Below, in pieces: positions 15,917 through 24,863 of a DNA stretch of 64,000 nucleotides. The position numbers and the translations under genes are program-made. Within the stretch, counting starts at the first letter, position 1, and the number at the start of each line of letters is the position of its first letter. The notes below the pieces were generated by a model, which had not been told where the DNA came from, ran no database searches, and was given only the letters and a program-made list of their open reading frames with translations. The DNA is from Streptomyces roseirectus (GTDB taxonomy: Bacteria > Actinomycetota > Actinomycetes > Streptomycetales > Streptomycetaceae). The stretch covers positions 2,418,001 through 2,482,000 of the forward strand of contig NZ_CP060828.1 in assembly GCF_014489635.1 (NCBI RefSeq), given 5' to 3'.

Positions 15917-16570
15917 TCAGATCCGGTAGCCGGAACCGGGCACGGTGACGATGACGGGCGGCTCACCGAGCTTGCGGCGCAGCGTCATCACCGTCACGCG
16001 TACGACGTTGGTGAACGGGTCCGTGTTCTCGTCCCACGCCTTCTCCAGCAGTTGCTCCGCCGACACCACGGCTCCCTCGGAGCGCATCAGGACCTCCAGC
16101 ACCGCGAACTCCTTCGGCGCCAGCTGCACCTCGCGGCCGTCCCGGAACACCTCCCGGCGGTTGGGGTCCAGCTTGATGCCCGCGCGCTCCAGGACCGGCG
16201 GCAGCGGCACGCTCGTACGCCGCCCCAGCGCGCGTACGCGCGCGATCAGCTCGCTGAACGCGAACGGCTTGGGCAGGTAGTCGTCGGCGCCGATCTCCAG
16301 GCCCTCGACGCGGTCGCTCACGTCACCGGACGCCGTCAGCATCAGCACGCGCGTGGGCATGCCGAGTTCGACGATCTTGCGGCAGACGTCGTCGCCGTGG
16401 ACCAGCGGGAGGTCGCGGTCGAGGACGACCACGTCGTAGTCGTTGACGCCGATGCGCTCCAGGGCGGCCGCACCGTCGTACACGACGTCGACGGCCATGG
16501 CCTCCCGGCGCAGTCCGGTGGCCACCGCATCGGCGAGCAGTTGCTCGTCCTCGACGACGAGTACGCGCAC
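15917..16570 (-). CDS. cutR: CutR response regulator (OmpR family)
   Basis: 217 residues, the length I recall for CutR. The receiver domain has VVEDE, phospho-acceptor Asp in VVLDRDLPLVHGD, LTASGD and the switch Lys in YLPKPFAF. The winged-helix domain has LAPKEFAVLEVLMRSEG and DPFTNVVRVTVMTLRRKL and ends VPGSGYRI. GTG at 16570 is the first codon before the VRVLVVED strand. In Streptomyces CutR controls, among other things, secreted chaperone/protease genes and antibiotic production. The DNA upstream (16571-17015) carries ATAAG-N6-GTAAG at 16668-16683, the 11-bp-spaced direct repeat typical of OmpR-type sites, which may reflect autoregulation. Confidence 0.92.
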   Translation of the reverse strand: MRVLVVEDEQLLADAVATGLRREAMAVDVVYDGAAALERIGVNDYDVVVLDRDLPLVHGDDVCRKIVELGMPTRVLMLTASGDVSDRVEGLEIGADDYLPKPFAFSELIARVRALGRRTSVPLPPVLERAGIKLDPNRREVFRDGREVQLAPKEFAVLEVLMRSEGAVVSAEQLLEKAWDENTDPFTNVVRVTVMTLRRKLGEPPVIVTVPGSGYRI

Positions 16571-17015
16571 GTCGCTTGTCCTTCCTGTGTCCACCCGCGT
16601 AGCTCCATGAGGGCGCGCGGGCAGGGGTCCGCATGATGTGTGTGAACCCCATCCTGCCCTTTTCGGCCATAAGTCGGCTGTAAGGCGGGTGCGGGCCGGA
16701 CGGGGGCGGGCCGGTGAGCGCCGGATGAAGGGAAGGTGTGAGACCCGGGAATGCCAGATTTTCTCGTCGGGTTGAGGTTTCCGTGGAAGGGAGCGGGGGG
16801 AGGAAGCGTTACACCCCGCGATCACACTCTGCCTGTGCCGCATCCCCGTGCGGTACGGCCGCTTTCGTTTCGTCTCGCAGAGCGGACGTGGGTGCCCGGC
16901 ACCGTCGCCGCCCAGCGCGTCCGGTGTGCTGGGCATCTGCCGCAGACGTGATCGCCCCTTCCGACTGGCACACCCCCGTGCCATCGACCCACGACCCAGG
17001 ACGAGGGGGCGCAGC
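16571..17015. other. 445-bp divergent intergenic region, cutR to 54-aa ORF
   Basis: No gene is supported. It must hold the cutRS promoter on the minus strand and a promoter for the 54-residue ORF on the plus strand. The only motif I would point to is the direct repeat around 16668-16683 described at cutR. Confidence 0.5.
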
Positions 17016-17180
17016 ATGGACGCTTTCACCACAGGACTCCTCCAGCGCATAAGGGCGACCGAAACCGACCTGAGCCGGGCTCGTGACGAGGGGGACGACT
17101 TCCTCGTCGAGGTGGAGCAGGCGGAACTCGACGATCTGCGGCGGCTGGCCGCGGAGCACGGGGTCGAGGTCGGCGCCTAG
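17016..17180 (+). CDS. conserved 54-residue hypothetical protein
   Basis: The protein is acidic and helical throughout: MDAFTTGLLQRIRATE, DLSRARDEGDDFLVEVEQAE and LDDLRRLAAEHGVEV. Heptad-like leucines suggest a short coiled coil or helical hairpin. The ATG has GAGGGGG 7 nt upstream. I recall near-identical short ORFs between cutR and the inositol monophosphatase in other streptomycetes, which supports it being real. No function is known to me. It ends 53 nt before a bidirectional terminator. Confidence 0.75.
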   Translation: MDAFTTGLLQRIRATETDLSRARDEGDDFLVEVEQAELDDLRRLAAEHGVEVGA

Positions 17181-17233
17181 GGCGGCTTGAGGACGGCGTC
17201 CTGAGAAACGGTGTCTTGAGAACGGCATGACGA

Positions 17234-17270
17234 CGAGAGCCCCCGGCGAATCCAGCGCCGGGGGTTCTCG
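17234..17270. terminator. bidirectional terminator
   Basis: A 15-bp stem (CGAGAGCCCCCGGCG with CGCCGGGGGTTCTCG, one G-U pair) and 7-nt loop between the convergent 54-aa ORF and the inositol monophosphatase. Confidence 0.8.
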
Positions 17271-17286
17271 CTGTCGTCGGCCCGGA

Positions 17287-18108
17287 TCAGCCGCGCCAGG
17301 CTCCCAGGTCCTCCAGCAGCGCCTGGAGGGGCGTGAAGACCCCTTCGGGGGCGGCGATGGTCAGTTCCGTCGAGAGGGGGGTGCCCGCCCGGCCGCCGGT
17401 GAGCGCGCCCGCCTCCCTGGCGATCAGGTCGCCCGCCGCGTAGTCCCAGGGGTTCAGGCCGCGTTCGTAGTAGCCGTCCAGACGGCCGGCCGCCACGTCG
17501 CACAGGTCGATGGCCGCCGAGCCGCCCCGGCGGATGTCGCGGACCTGCGGGATCAGGGCCGCCGCCACCGCCGCCTGGGAGGTGCGGCGTTCGGTGGTGT
17601 AGCCGAAGCCCGTGGAGATCAACGCCCGCTCCAGGGGCGGTGCTTCGCGGACCTTCAGGGGGAGGGTGCTCTCCTGCTCGTCCGTGATCCAGGCGCCCCG
17701 GCCCAGGACGGCCTGGTAGGCCTCGCCGCGCAGGGGCGCGTGGACGACGCCCACGACCGTCTCGCCGTTGTGCTGCGCGGCGACGGAGACGGCCCAACTG
17801 GGGAGCCCGTAGAGGTAGTTGACGGTGCCGTCGAGCGGGTCGATGATCCAGCGGACGCCCGAGGTGCCCTCGACGGAGGCGCCTTCCTCGCCGAGGAAGC
17901 CGTCGTCGGGGCGGTGGTCCGATATCAGGCCGGTGATGAGTTTCTCGGCCGCGATGTCCATCTCGGTGACGACGTCGATGGGGCTCGACTTGGTGTGGGC
18001 GACCGTGAGGTCCGTGGGGCGGCCGTCACGCAGGAGGGCGCCCGCGCGCCGGGCGGCCTCCTGCGCGAGGCCGAGGAGTTCGTCGTACAGGGTCTCTGCG
18101 GCGGTCAT
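17287..18108 (-). CDS. inositol monophosphatase family protein
   Basis: 273 residues. It is a Mg2+-dependent phosphatase of the IMPase/FBPase/CysQ superfamily. Metal and catalytic motifs are in place: VVTEMDIAAEK, GEEGAS, WIIDPLDGTVNYLYG (the DPLDGT signature) and LNPWDYAAGDLIAREAGA (WDxAAG). The substrate could be inositol-1-phosphate, histidinol phosphate or an NADP-type compound; sequence does not decide. The ATG at 18108 is 8 nt after the ferrochelatase stop, so both genes are co-transcribed. In mycobacteria the equivalent position holds suhB. Confidence 0.9.
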   Translation of the reverse strand: MTAAETLYDELLGLAQEAARRAGALLRDGRPTDLTVAHTKSSPIDVVTEMDIAAEKLITGLISDHRPDDGFLGEEGASVEGTSGVRWIIDPLDGTVNYLYGLPSWAVSVAAQHNGETVVGVVHAPLRGEAYQAVLGRGAWITDEQESTLPLKVREAPPLERALISTGFGYTTERRTSQAAVAAALIPQVRDIRRGGSAAIDLCDVAAGRLDGYYERGLNPWDYAAGDLIAREAGALTGGRAGTPLSTELTIAAPEGVFTPLQALLEDLGAWRG

Positions 18109-18116
18109 GGGGCTCC

Positions 18117-19244
18117 TCACGCGTAGGGGCTGTCGGCGCCCGCGGCGGCGGGCTTGGGGGCACGGGTGGGGCAGCAGCCGATGGGGCACAGGTTCGCGGT
18201 GGCGCCCAGGCTGCCGAGGGCGCAAGGGGTGACCTCACGGCCGGATTCGGCGGCGGCGCGCTCCAGGACGAGGTCGCGGACGGCCGCGGCGAAGCGGGGG
18301 TCGGCGCCGACCGTGGCCGAGCGGCGCATGGGCAGGCCCAGTTCCTCAGCCTTGGCCTTGGCCTCGGTGTCGAGGTCGTACAGGACCTCCATGTGGTCGG
18401 AGACGAAGCCGATGGGGGCGATGACCACCGCGGGAGCGCCCGCGGCGTGCAGCTCCTCCAGGTGGTCGCAGATGTCGGGTTCGAGCCACGGGATGTGCGG
18501 GGCGCCGGAGCGGGACTGGTAGACGAGCTTCCAGGGGCGGTCGACGCCGGTGCGCTCGCGTACGGCGTCGGCGACGAGGCGGGCGGTCTCCAGGTGCTGC
18601 TCGACGTACGCGCCGCCCTCGCCGTGGGACTCGACAGGGCCGGAGGTGTCGGCGGAGGCGGTGGGGATGGAGTGCGTCGAGAAGGCGATGTGGGCGCCGT
18701 CGCGGACGTCCTCGGGAAGGTCCGCGAGGGACTGCACGACGCCGTCGATCATCGGGTCCAGGAAGCCCGGGTGGTTGAAGTAGTGGCGCAGTTTGTCGAC
18801 CTTCGGCAGGTCGAGGCCCTCGGCCTCCAGGGTCGCCAGCGAGTCGGCCAGGTTCTCGCGGTACTGGCGGCAGCCGGAGTAGGAGGCGTAGGCGCTGGTG
18901 GCGAGGACGAGGACGCGGCGGCGGCCGTCGGCGGTCATCTCGCGCAGGGTGTCCGTCAGGTACGGGGCCCAGTTGCGGTTGCCCCAGTAGACCGGCAGGT
19001 CCAGGCCGTGCTCGGCGAAGTCCTTGCGCAGGGCGTCCAGCAAGGCGCGGTTCTGGTCGTTGATCGGGCTGACCCCGCCGAAGAGGAAGTAGTGCTGCCC
19101 GACTTCCTTGAGGCGTTCGGTGGGGATGCCTCGCCCGCGCGTCACGTTCTCCAGGAACGGGACCACGTCGTCCGGACCTTCGGGGCCGCCGAAGGACAGC
19201 AGGAGCAGGGCGTCGTAGGGGGTGGCATCGAGCGCGTCTGACAT
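18117..19244 (-). CDS. hemH: coproporphyrin III ferrochelatase
   Basis: 375 residues. It inserts Fe2+ into coproporphyrin III (Actinobacteria use the coproporphyrin-dependent haem route). The N-terminus [18 protein letters not shown] and the porphyrin-cleft loop [12 protein letters not shown] fit the family. The catalytic His is in AFSTHSIP. Cysteines in SYSGCRQY and in the C-terminal LCPIGCCP group match the four ligands of the [2Fe-2S] cluster of actinobacterial ferrochelatases. The ATG at 19244 begins [16 protein letters not shown]; the frame is open upstream without similarity. It is divergent from an MFS gene; the promoter region has an inverted repeat at 19363-19377. Confidence 0.93.
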   Translation of the reverse strand: MSDALDATPYDALLLLSFGGPEGPDDVVPFLENVTRGRGIPTERLKEVGQHYFLFGGVSPINDQNRALLDALRKDFAEHGLDLPVYWGNRNWAPYLTDTLREMTADGRRRVLVLATSAYASYSGCRQYRENLADSLATLEAEGLDLPKVDKLRHYFNHPGFLDPMIDGVVQSLADLPEDVRDGAHIAFSTHSIPTASADTSGPVESHGEGGAYVEQHLETARLVADAVRERTGVDRPWKLVYQSRSGAPHIPWLEPDICDHLEELHAAGAPAVVIAPIGFVSDHMEVLYDLDTEAKAKAEELGLPMRRSATVGADPRFAAAVRDLVLERAAAESGREVTPCALGSLGATANLCPIGCCPTRAPKPAAAGADSPYA

Positions 19245-19362
19245 GGGTCGATCCTGCCACCCGCCGCTGACAACCGGGAAACGGCGGGGTGCCTCGGAGA
19301 AGTTCCCGAAGCCGGGAAGTGTGGTGCGTTCGGGTGACCCGGCCCGTAAGCTGTATAGGCCG

Positions 19363-19377
19363 CGTAAGCACCTTACG
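19363..19377. promoter_or_regulatory. inverted repeat in hemH / MFS divergent promoter
   Basis: CGTAAG-CAC-CTTACG is a perfect 6-3-6 inverted repeat, and a third GTAAG half-site lies at 19346-19350. Between them is TGTATAGG, whose complement gives a TATACA -10-like hexamer for hemH. The arrangement looks like an operator; the regulator is not known. Confidence 0.5.
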
Positions 19378-19539
19378 ATCTCGGTACGGCCCTCGGGCGC
19401 GGGCCGCCGGGACCGATCCGCCGCCCGAGCCGGGCCGACCGCTCCCCGGTCCGCCTCCCCGCACCACCGCAGAGCCGCCACCGTCCGCACCGTGCCGAGC
19501 CGTCGGCCGGGTGCGGCCACCGCTTGACCGGAGACCGCC

Positions 19540-20781
19540 TTGGCCAGCCCTTATCGCGCACTGTTCGCCGCTCCCGGCACGAAGGGTTTCGCCGCCGCGG
19601 GGTTCGTCGGGCGGATGCCGCTGTCGATGATGGGCATCGGCGTGGTCACGATGATCTCCCAGCTGACCGGGCGCTACGGGCTCGCGGGCGCGTTGTCGGC
19701 GACCATCGCGCTGTCGGCCGCGCTGATCGGCCCGCAGATCTCCCGGCTGGTGGACCAGCACGGCCAGCGCCGGGTGCTGCGCCCGGCGACCCTGGTGGCG
19801 CTCGTGGCCTCGGCGGGGATGCTTCTGGCGGCGCACTTCTCGTGGCCCGACTGGGCGCTGTTCGTGTGCGCGGCGGGCATCGGCTCGGTGCCGAGCCTCG
19901 GGGCGATGGTCCGCGCGCGGTGGGCCGCGCTCTACCGGGGGACTCCGCAGCTGCACACGGCGTACTCGTTCGAGTCGGTGGTCGACGAGGTGTGTTTCAT
20001 CTTCGGGCCGATCATCTCGATCGGGCTGTCGACCGCCTGGTTCCCGGAGGCGGGGCCGCTCCTGGCGGCCGGTTTCCTCGCGGTCGGCGTGTTCTGGCTG
20101 ACCGCGCAGCGGGCCACCGAGCCGAAGCCGCACCCGCGCGGGCGCCGGGGCGAGGGTGGTTCGGCGCTGCGCTCGCGCGGCCTCCAGGTGCTGGTGGCGA
20201 CGTTCGTGGCGACCGGGGCGATCTTCGGGGCGGTGGACGTGGTGACCGTCGCGTTCGCGGACGAGCGGGGCCACAAGGCGGCCGCGAGCGTCGTCCTGGC
20301 GGTCTACGCGGCCGGGTCCTGCGTGGCGGGGCTGGTGTTCGGCCTGCTGCGGTTCTCCGGGGCGCCCCAACGCCGTTGGCTGCTGGGCATCTTGGCGATG
20401 GCCGTGAGTATGATCCCCCTCCTACTGGTCGGAAACTTGCTGTTTCTGGCCGTGGCGCTCTTCGTCGCGGGCCTGTCCATCGCTCCCACGATGATCACGA
20501 CGATGTCCCTGATCGAAGAGCACGTACCACGCGCGCAGCTCACCGAGGGCATGACCTGGATCAGTACCGGGCTCGCGGTCGGGGTGGCGCTCGGTTCCTC
20601 GGTGGCCGGATGGGTGATCGACGCGGCCGGGGCGCGCGCGGGGTACGGGGTCTCGGCGGTGTCCGGGGCCGTCGCGGTCGTGGTGGGTTTCCTGGGGTAT
20701 CGCCGGCTCAGCAGGCCGGCTACGGGTCGGGGAGGCACCGTTGAGCAGCACAGCGAGCGGGAAGAGCGGCACGTGGCGTAA
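19540..20781 (+). CDS. MFS transporter
   Basis: 413 residues with 12 hydrophobic segments in two halves. The family loop after TM2 reads [19 protein letters not shown] and a conserved loop reads [15 protein letters not shown]. The start is TTG at 19540, as the protein otherwise lacks TM1. The second half includes [31 protein letters not shown], a pattern seen in a streptomycete MFS group of unknown substrate. The 3' end overlaps the lactone oxidase start by 41 nt in another frame, so the two are likely one operon, expressed from the promoter shared with hemH. Confidence 0.85.
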   Translation: MASPYRALFAAPGTKGFAAAGFVGRMPLSMMGIGVVTMISQLTGRYGLAGALSATIALSAALIGPQISRLVDQHGQRRVLRPATLVALVASAGMLLAAHFSWPDWALFVCAAGIGSVPSLGAMVRARWAALYRGTPQLHTAYSFESVVDEVCFIFGPIISIGLSTAWFPEAGPLLAAGFLAVGVFWLTAQRATEPKPHPRGRRGEGGSALRSRGLQVLVATFVATGAIFGAVDVVTVAFADERGHKAAASVVLAVYAAGSCVAGLVFGLLRFSGAPQRRWLLGILAMAVSMIPLLLVGNLLFLAVALFVAGLSIAPTMITTMSLIEEHVPRAQLTEGMTWISTGLAVGVALGSSVAGWVIDAAGARAGYGVSAVSGAVAVVVGFLGYRRLSRPATGRGGTVEQHSEREERHVA

Positions 20782-22060
20782 CTGGGGCGGCAACGTCGTC
20801 GCGCGTCCCGCGCGGGAGGTCGAGCCCGCCTCGGTGGAGGAGCTGGCCGCGGCCGTGCGGCGGGCCGCCGAGGACGGCCTGAAGGTGAAGGCGGTCGGTA
20901 CGGGGCACTCGTTCACGTCGATCGCCGCGACCGACGGCGTGTTGATCCGCCCTCAACTGTTGACCGGTATCCGCAACATTGATCGCGACACCATGACGGT
21001 CACGGTGGAGGCCGGCACTCCGCTCAAGAGGCTCAACATGGCTCTCGCGCGCGAGGGCCTGTCGCTGACCAACATGGGCGACATCATGGAGCAGACCGTC
21101 TCCGGCGCCACGTCCACCGGGACGCACGGGACGGGGCGCGAGTCCGCCTCGATCGCCGCCCAGATCAAGGGACTTGAGCTGGTGACGGCGGACGGCTCGG
21201 TGCTCGTCTGCTCCGAGAAGGAGAACCCGGAGGTCTTCGCGGCGGCCCGGATCGGCCTGGGCGCCCTGGGCATCGTCACCGCGATCACGTTCGCCGTGGA
21301 GCCGATCTTCCTGCTCACCGCGCGCGAGGAGCCGATGCCGTTCGAGAAGGTGCTCGCCGAGTTCGACGAACTGTGGGCCGAGAACGAGCACTTCGAGTTC
21401 TACTGGTTCCCGCACACCGGCAGCACCAACACCAAGCGCAACAACCGCAGCGCGGGCCCGCGCCGGCCGGTGAGCCAGGTCAAGGGCTGGGTCGAGGACG
21501 AGCTGCTGTCCAACGGCGTCTTCCAGGTGGCCCAGTGGGTCGGCCAGGCGGTGCCCGCGACGATCCCGGCGATCGCCCAGGTCTCCAGCAAGGCACTCTC
21601 CGCGCGCACGTACACCGACATCCCGTTCCGGGTGTTCACCTCGCCGCGCCGGGTGCGGTTCGTGGAGATGGAGTACGCCGTCCCGCGCGCGGCGGTGACC
21701 GAGGTGCTGCGCGAGCTGAAGGCGGCCGTCGAGCGCTCGGGGCTGCGGGTCAGCTTCCCGGTCGAGGTGCGCACCGCCCCGGCCGACGACATCACGCTGT
21801 CCACGGCGTCGGGCCGCGACAGCGCCTACATCGCCGTCCACATGGTCCGGGGGACCGCGTACCAGGCGTACTTCACAGCAGCCGAGCGCATCTTCACCGC
21901 GCACGAGGGGCGCCCGCACTGGGGCAAGATCCACACGCGTGACGCGGAGTACTTCGCGCGCGTGTACCCGCGCTTCGGGGAGTTCACCGCGCTGCGGGAC
22001 CGGCTGGACCCGGACCGGCTGTTCCAGAACGACTATCTGCGCCGCGTTCTGGGCCAGTAG
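20741..22060 (+). CDS. FAD-linked D-arabinono-1,4-lactone oxidase family protein
   Basis: 439 residues. It belongs to the vanillyl-alcohol-oxidase-type flavoproteins: FAD_binding_4 (about 15-150) with GTGHSFTSIA, where His is the expected site of covalent FAD, and SGATSTGTHGTG contacting the pyrophosphate. The ALO domain (about 175-437) ends with the HWGKIH motif and RLDPDRLFQND. Family members oxidise aldono-lactones or alditols with O2. The start TTG at 20741 lies inside the MFS gene; a later start would cut the WRNWGGN segment that the family conserves. The actual substrate is unknown. Confidence 0.88.
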   Translation: MSSTASGKSGTWRNWGGNVVARPAREVEPASVEELAAAVRRAAEDGLKVKAVGTGHSFTSIAATDGVLIRPQLLTGIRNIDRDTMTVTVEAGTPLKRLNMALAREGLSLTNMGDIMEQTVSGATSTGTHGTGRESASIAAQIKGLELVTADGSVLVCSEKENPEVFAAARIGLGALGIVTAITFAVEPIFLLTAREEPMPFEKVLAEFDELWAENEHFEFYWFPHTGSTNTKRNNRSAGPRRPVSQVKGWVEDELLSNGVFQVAQWVGQAVPATIPAIAQVSSKALSARTYTDIPFRVFTSPRRVRFVEMEYAVPRAAVTEVLRELKAAVERSGLRVSFPVEVRTAPADDITLSTASGRDSAYIAVHMVRGTAYQAYFTAAERIFTAHEGRPHWGKIHTRDAEYFARVYPRFGEFTALRDRLDPDRLFQNDYLRRVLGQ

Positions 22061-22479
22061 AGGCGGCGGGACGAAACCGACAGTTCCGGTTCCGGACGAT
22101 GCGTGAGGTACGCCACGTTCAAGATCCCGGGGACGGGGTAGCGGGCGGCCAAGTCGCACCTCTCGCCAGAAGTTGAGGGGCGCGGCAATCCACGCACGTG
22201 GGCCAAATGGAGTACTGTTGCGAGCCCTGGGCCCGGCCTCCCTACAGGGTGTCCGGGGCCTTGCTGGACCGCCAGGAGGGGAACTAGTTGCACAGGGTGA
22301 CGGGGTCAGTCACTTAGCGTGGCGAATAGGTAACCGTGCCATAACGGCGATCCAGGGCCCGAGCCCGACACGCCGGGCAACTCGGCAAGGTTGTGGCAGG
22401 CTGCACCCGGGCAGGCCACACTCGACTAGCGGAAGCAGCGACGCACGTGACGTCGGCAGGCACCACCCGGGAGGTCCCC
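22061..22479. other. 419-bp gap upstream of sepH
   Basis: No ORF is supported. It holds the 3' end of the oxidase transcript and the sepH promoter and leader. GTGAC-N7-GTCAC at 22296-22312 is an inverted repeat that could be a regulator site. I could not place a convincing -35/-10 pair. Confidence 0.45.
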
Positions 22480-23499
22480 ATGCCCGAACTGCGGGTCGTG
22501 GCCGTCTCGAATGACGGAACACGGCTGGTGCTGAAAGCTGCCGACTCCACGGAGTACACACTCCCCATCGACGAGCGCCTGCGCGCGGCCGTGCGCGGCG
22601 ACCGGCCCCGGCTCGGCCAGATCGAGATCGAGGTGGAGAGCCACCTCCGCCCCCGCGACATCCAGGCGCGTATACGCGCGGGTGCCACCGCGGAAGAGGT
22701 CGCGCAGCTCGCCGGGATCCCCGTCGACCGCGTCCGCCGCTTCGAGGGCCCCGTCCTCGCCGAACGCGCCTTCATGGCCGAACGCGCCCGCAAGACCCCC
22801 GTACGCCGCCCCGGCGAGAACGCCGGTCCCCAGCTCGGCGAGGCCGTCCAGGAGCGACTGCTGCTGCGCGGCGCCGAGAAGGACACCGTCCAGTGGGACT
22901 CCTGGCGCCGCGACGACGGCACCTGGGAGGTCATGCTGGCCTACCAGGTGGCGGGCGAGCACCACTCCGCGAGCTGGACGTACGACCCGCCCCGCAGGCT
23001 CGTCCAGGCCGTCGACAACGAGGCCCGGTCCCTGATCGGCGAGTCCGACGACCTCGCCGCGCCGGAACCCAGCTTTCCGTTCGTGCCGCGTATCGCGCGC
23101 CTGCCCCGGGACCGCCCGCTGGACCGCGAGCGCCCCGCCCTGCCTGCCCCGGCGCCCGAACCCGCCGAGGAGGCGGTGGGCGAACGGGACTCGCTGACCA
23201 GCCTGTTGGAGGCCGTACCGAGCTTCCGGGGCGACATGGTCGTGCCCGAGCGCCCCGCCGAGGACGCCGAGGAGACCGAGCAGGAGGCCGACGTCGAGGA
23301 GCCCCCGGCGCCCGCCGCGTCCGCCGGTTCCGCCTACGCGGACGTCCTCATGCCGCGCTCCGTGGGCAGCCACCGTGACCGCCTCGTCGGCGCCACCGAC
23401 CGCCAGGCCGAGGCCGACGGCGTCCGCCCCGGCCGCCGGGCGGCCGTCCCCAGCTGGGACGAGATCGTGTTCGGGACGCGGCGGAAGAAGCAGGAGTAG
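22480..23499 (+). CDS. sepH: SepH, septation protein stimulating FtsZ assembly
   Basis: 339 residues. The N-terminal DUF3071 domain (1-165) opens MPELRVVAVSNDGTRLVL and contains a helix-turn-helix-like element (ATAEEVAQLAGIPVDRVRRFEG, about residues 68-90). A long acidic and Pro/Ala-rich linker (175-300) ends in a conserved basic tail, PSWDEIVFGTRRKK. This is the architecture of actinobacterial SepH, which binds FtsZ and promotes its assembly during sporulation septation. The ATG at 22480 has GGGAGG upstream. A rhodanese converges on it, with a terminator between. Confidence 0.93.
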   Translation: MPELRVVAVSNDGTRLVLKAADSTEYTLPIDERLRAAVRGDRPRLGQIEIEVESHLRPRDIQARIRAGATAEEVAQLAGIPVDRVRRFEGPVLAERAFMAERARKTPVRRPGENAGPQLGEAVQERLLLRGAEKDTVQWDSWRRDDGTWEVMLAYQVAGEHHSASWTYDPPRRLVQAVDNEARSLIGESDDLAAPEPSFPFVPRIARLPRDRPLDRERPALPAPAPEPAEEAVGERDSLTSLLEAVPSFRGDMVVPERPAEDAEETEQEADVEEPPAPAASAGSAYADVLMPRSVGSHRDRLVGATDRQAEADGVRPGRRAAVPSWDEIVFGTRRKKQE

Positions 23500-23711
23500 C
23501 GCGCCGGGCGGCGGAAGCACTGGGGGCTGCTGTCGGGCGCCGGCTTCGCCGTGTGCGTGTACCCGACGCGGAAACAGCCCTCCCGCGCGTGGGCGTCGGC
23601 GCCCCTCTCTGAGCGCGCCGTCCACAGCTCCCGGGTCCACACGCCCGGCGCCCGCGCGGCGCGAAGTCCCGTCGCACGGCGGGGTCTTCGGCGCGCGGGC
23701 GGCTCGTTCGG

Positions 23712-23737
23712 CCGGGAGAACCGTACGGCTCTCCCGG
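23712..23737. terminator. terminator between sepH and rhodanese
   Basis: CCGGGAGA pairs with TCTCCCGG around an inner CCG-TA-CGG mini-hairpin. It lies 5 nt beyond the rhodanese stop and most likely serves the minus-strand gene. Confidence 0.65.
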
Positions 23738-23742
23738 GCGTC

Positions 23743-24591
23743 CTACTGCGGGTCCAGGCCCACCGCGACCGGGCGGGACGGGTCGGCGGACCACTCCGAC
23801 CAGGAACCCACGTACAGGGCCGCCGGGATGCCCGCCACCGCCAGCGCAAGGACCTCGTGCGCCCCCGAGACGCCCGAACCGCAGTACACGCCGACCTCGG
23901 TGCCCTCGGCGGCTCCCAGGCCCCGGAAGCGGTCCTTCAGCGCCTCGGCGGGCAGGAAGCGTCCGTCGGGGCCGACCGTCTCGGTGGTGGGCGCGGAGAC
24001 CGCGCCGGGGATGTGGCCGCCGACCCGGTCGATGGGCTCGACCTCGCCCCGGTAGCGTTCACCCGCGCGTGCGTCGAGGAGCAGGCCGGAGCGGGCGAGG
24101 GCGGCGGCGCCGTCGGCGTCCAGGAGGCCGGTGGCGCCGGGGACCGGTGTGAAGTCGCCTTCCGCGGGCGCGGGCAGGTCGGCCGAGATCTCCCCCTCCC
24201 AGGCCGGCAACCCGCCGTCGAGGACCCGCACGTCCGGGTGACCCGTCCAGCGCAGCAGCCACCACGCGCGCGCGGCGGCCCAGCCCTGCCCGCCGTCGTA
24301 CACGACCACTGGGGTCGCCGCCGAGACGCCCGCCCGGCGCATGGCCGCGCCGAACCCATCGAGGTCGGGCAGCGGATGACGGCCCGAGGCACCCGGCGCG
24401 CCCGCCAGTTCACGGTCCAGGTCGACGAAGACGGCGCCCGGGACGTGCCCCGAGGCGTAGGCGGCGTGCCCGTCGAAAGGCGGTCCGTCGGCCTTGGCGA
24501 GGGTGAGCTGCCAGCGGACGTCCAGGACCACCGGCGGGTGGTTTCCGGCCAGTTCGGCCGCCAGGTCGGATGCGGAAATGATGGCGTTCAT
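23743..24591 (-). CDS. sulfurtransferase (two-domain rhodanese)
   Basis: 282 residues. Two rhodanese domains are visible: an inactive N-terminal one (about 5-130, VVLDVRWQL, GHVPGAVFVDLD) and a C-terminal one (about 155-280) with the active-site loop YCGSGVSGAHEV, where Cys is the persulfide carrier. The CGSGVT-like loop indicates thiosulfate or 3-mercaptopyruvate sulfurtransferase activity; loop sequence alone does not separate them. The ATG at 24591 (MNAIISASDL) is preferred over one 9 nt upstream because it begins at the family start. It is divergent from the VOC gene. Confidence 0.9.
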   Translation of the reverse strand: MNAIISASDLAAELAGNHPPVVLDVRWQLTLAKADGPPFDGHAAYASGHVPGAVFVDLDRELAGAPGASGRHPLPDLDGFGAAMRRAGVSAATPVVVYDGGQGWAAARAWWLLRWTGHPDVRVLDGGLPAWEGEISADLPAPAEGDFTPVPGATGLLDADGAAALARSGLLLDARAGERYRGEVEPIDRVGGHIPGAVSAPTTETVGPDGRFLPAEALKDRFRGLGAAEGTEVGVYCGSGVSGAHEVLALAVAGIPAALYVGSWSEWSADPSRPVAVGLDPQ

Positions 24592-24863
24592 GGCGTCCAT
24601 CCTTGCGCACGGGGTGGCCCCGCCGCCCGCGTCCGGCTACTCTGCCCGCCGGACAGACTCGATCACCAGGTGTACGGGATCGAGCACACCGAGTACAGCC
24701 GATCAACACGTGACGGCAATCAATGTGAAACGGGCGCGTCACCGCCGCCCCCGCGCGGCGGTGCGCTCCGGGACGCGGGGCCGCACGGGTGGTGCGAGCA
24801 TCGGCACGGGGGTTCCAGGGCGGAACGGCACGGCCACCTCCGGGGGCCGAGGAGAGAGTGACG

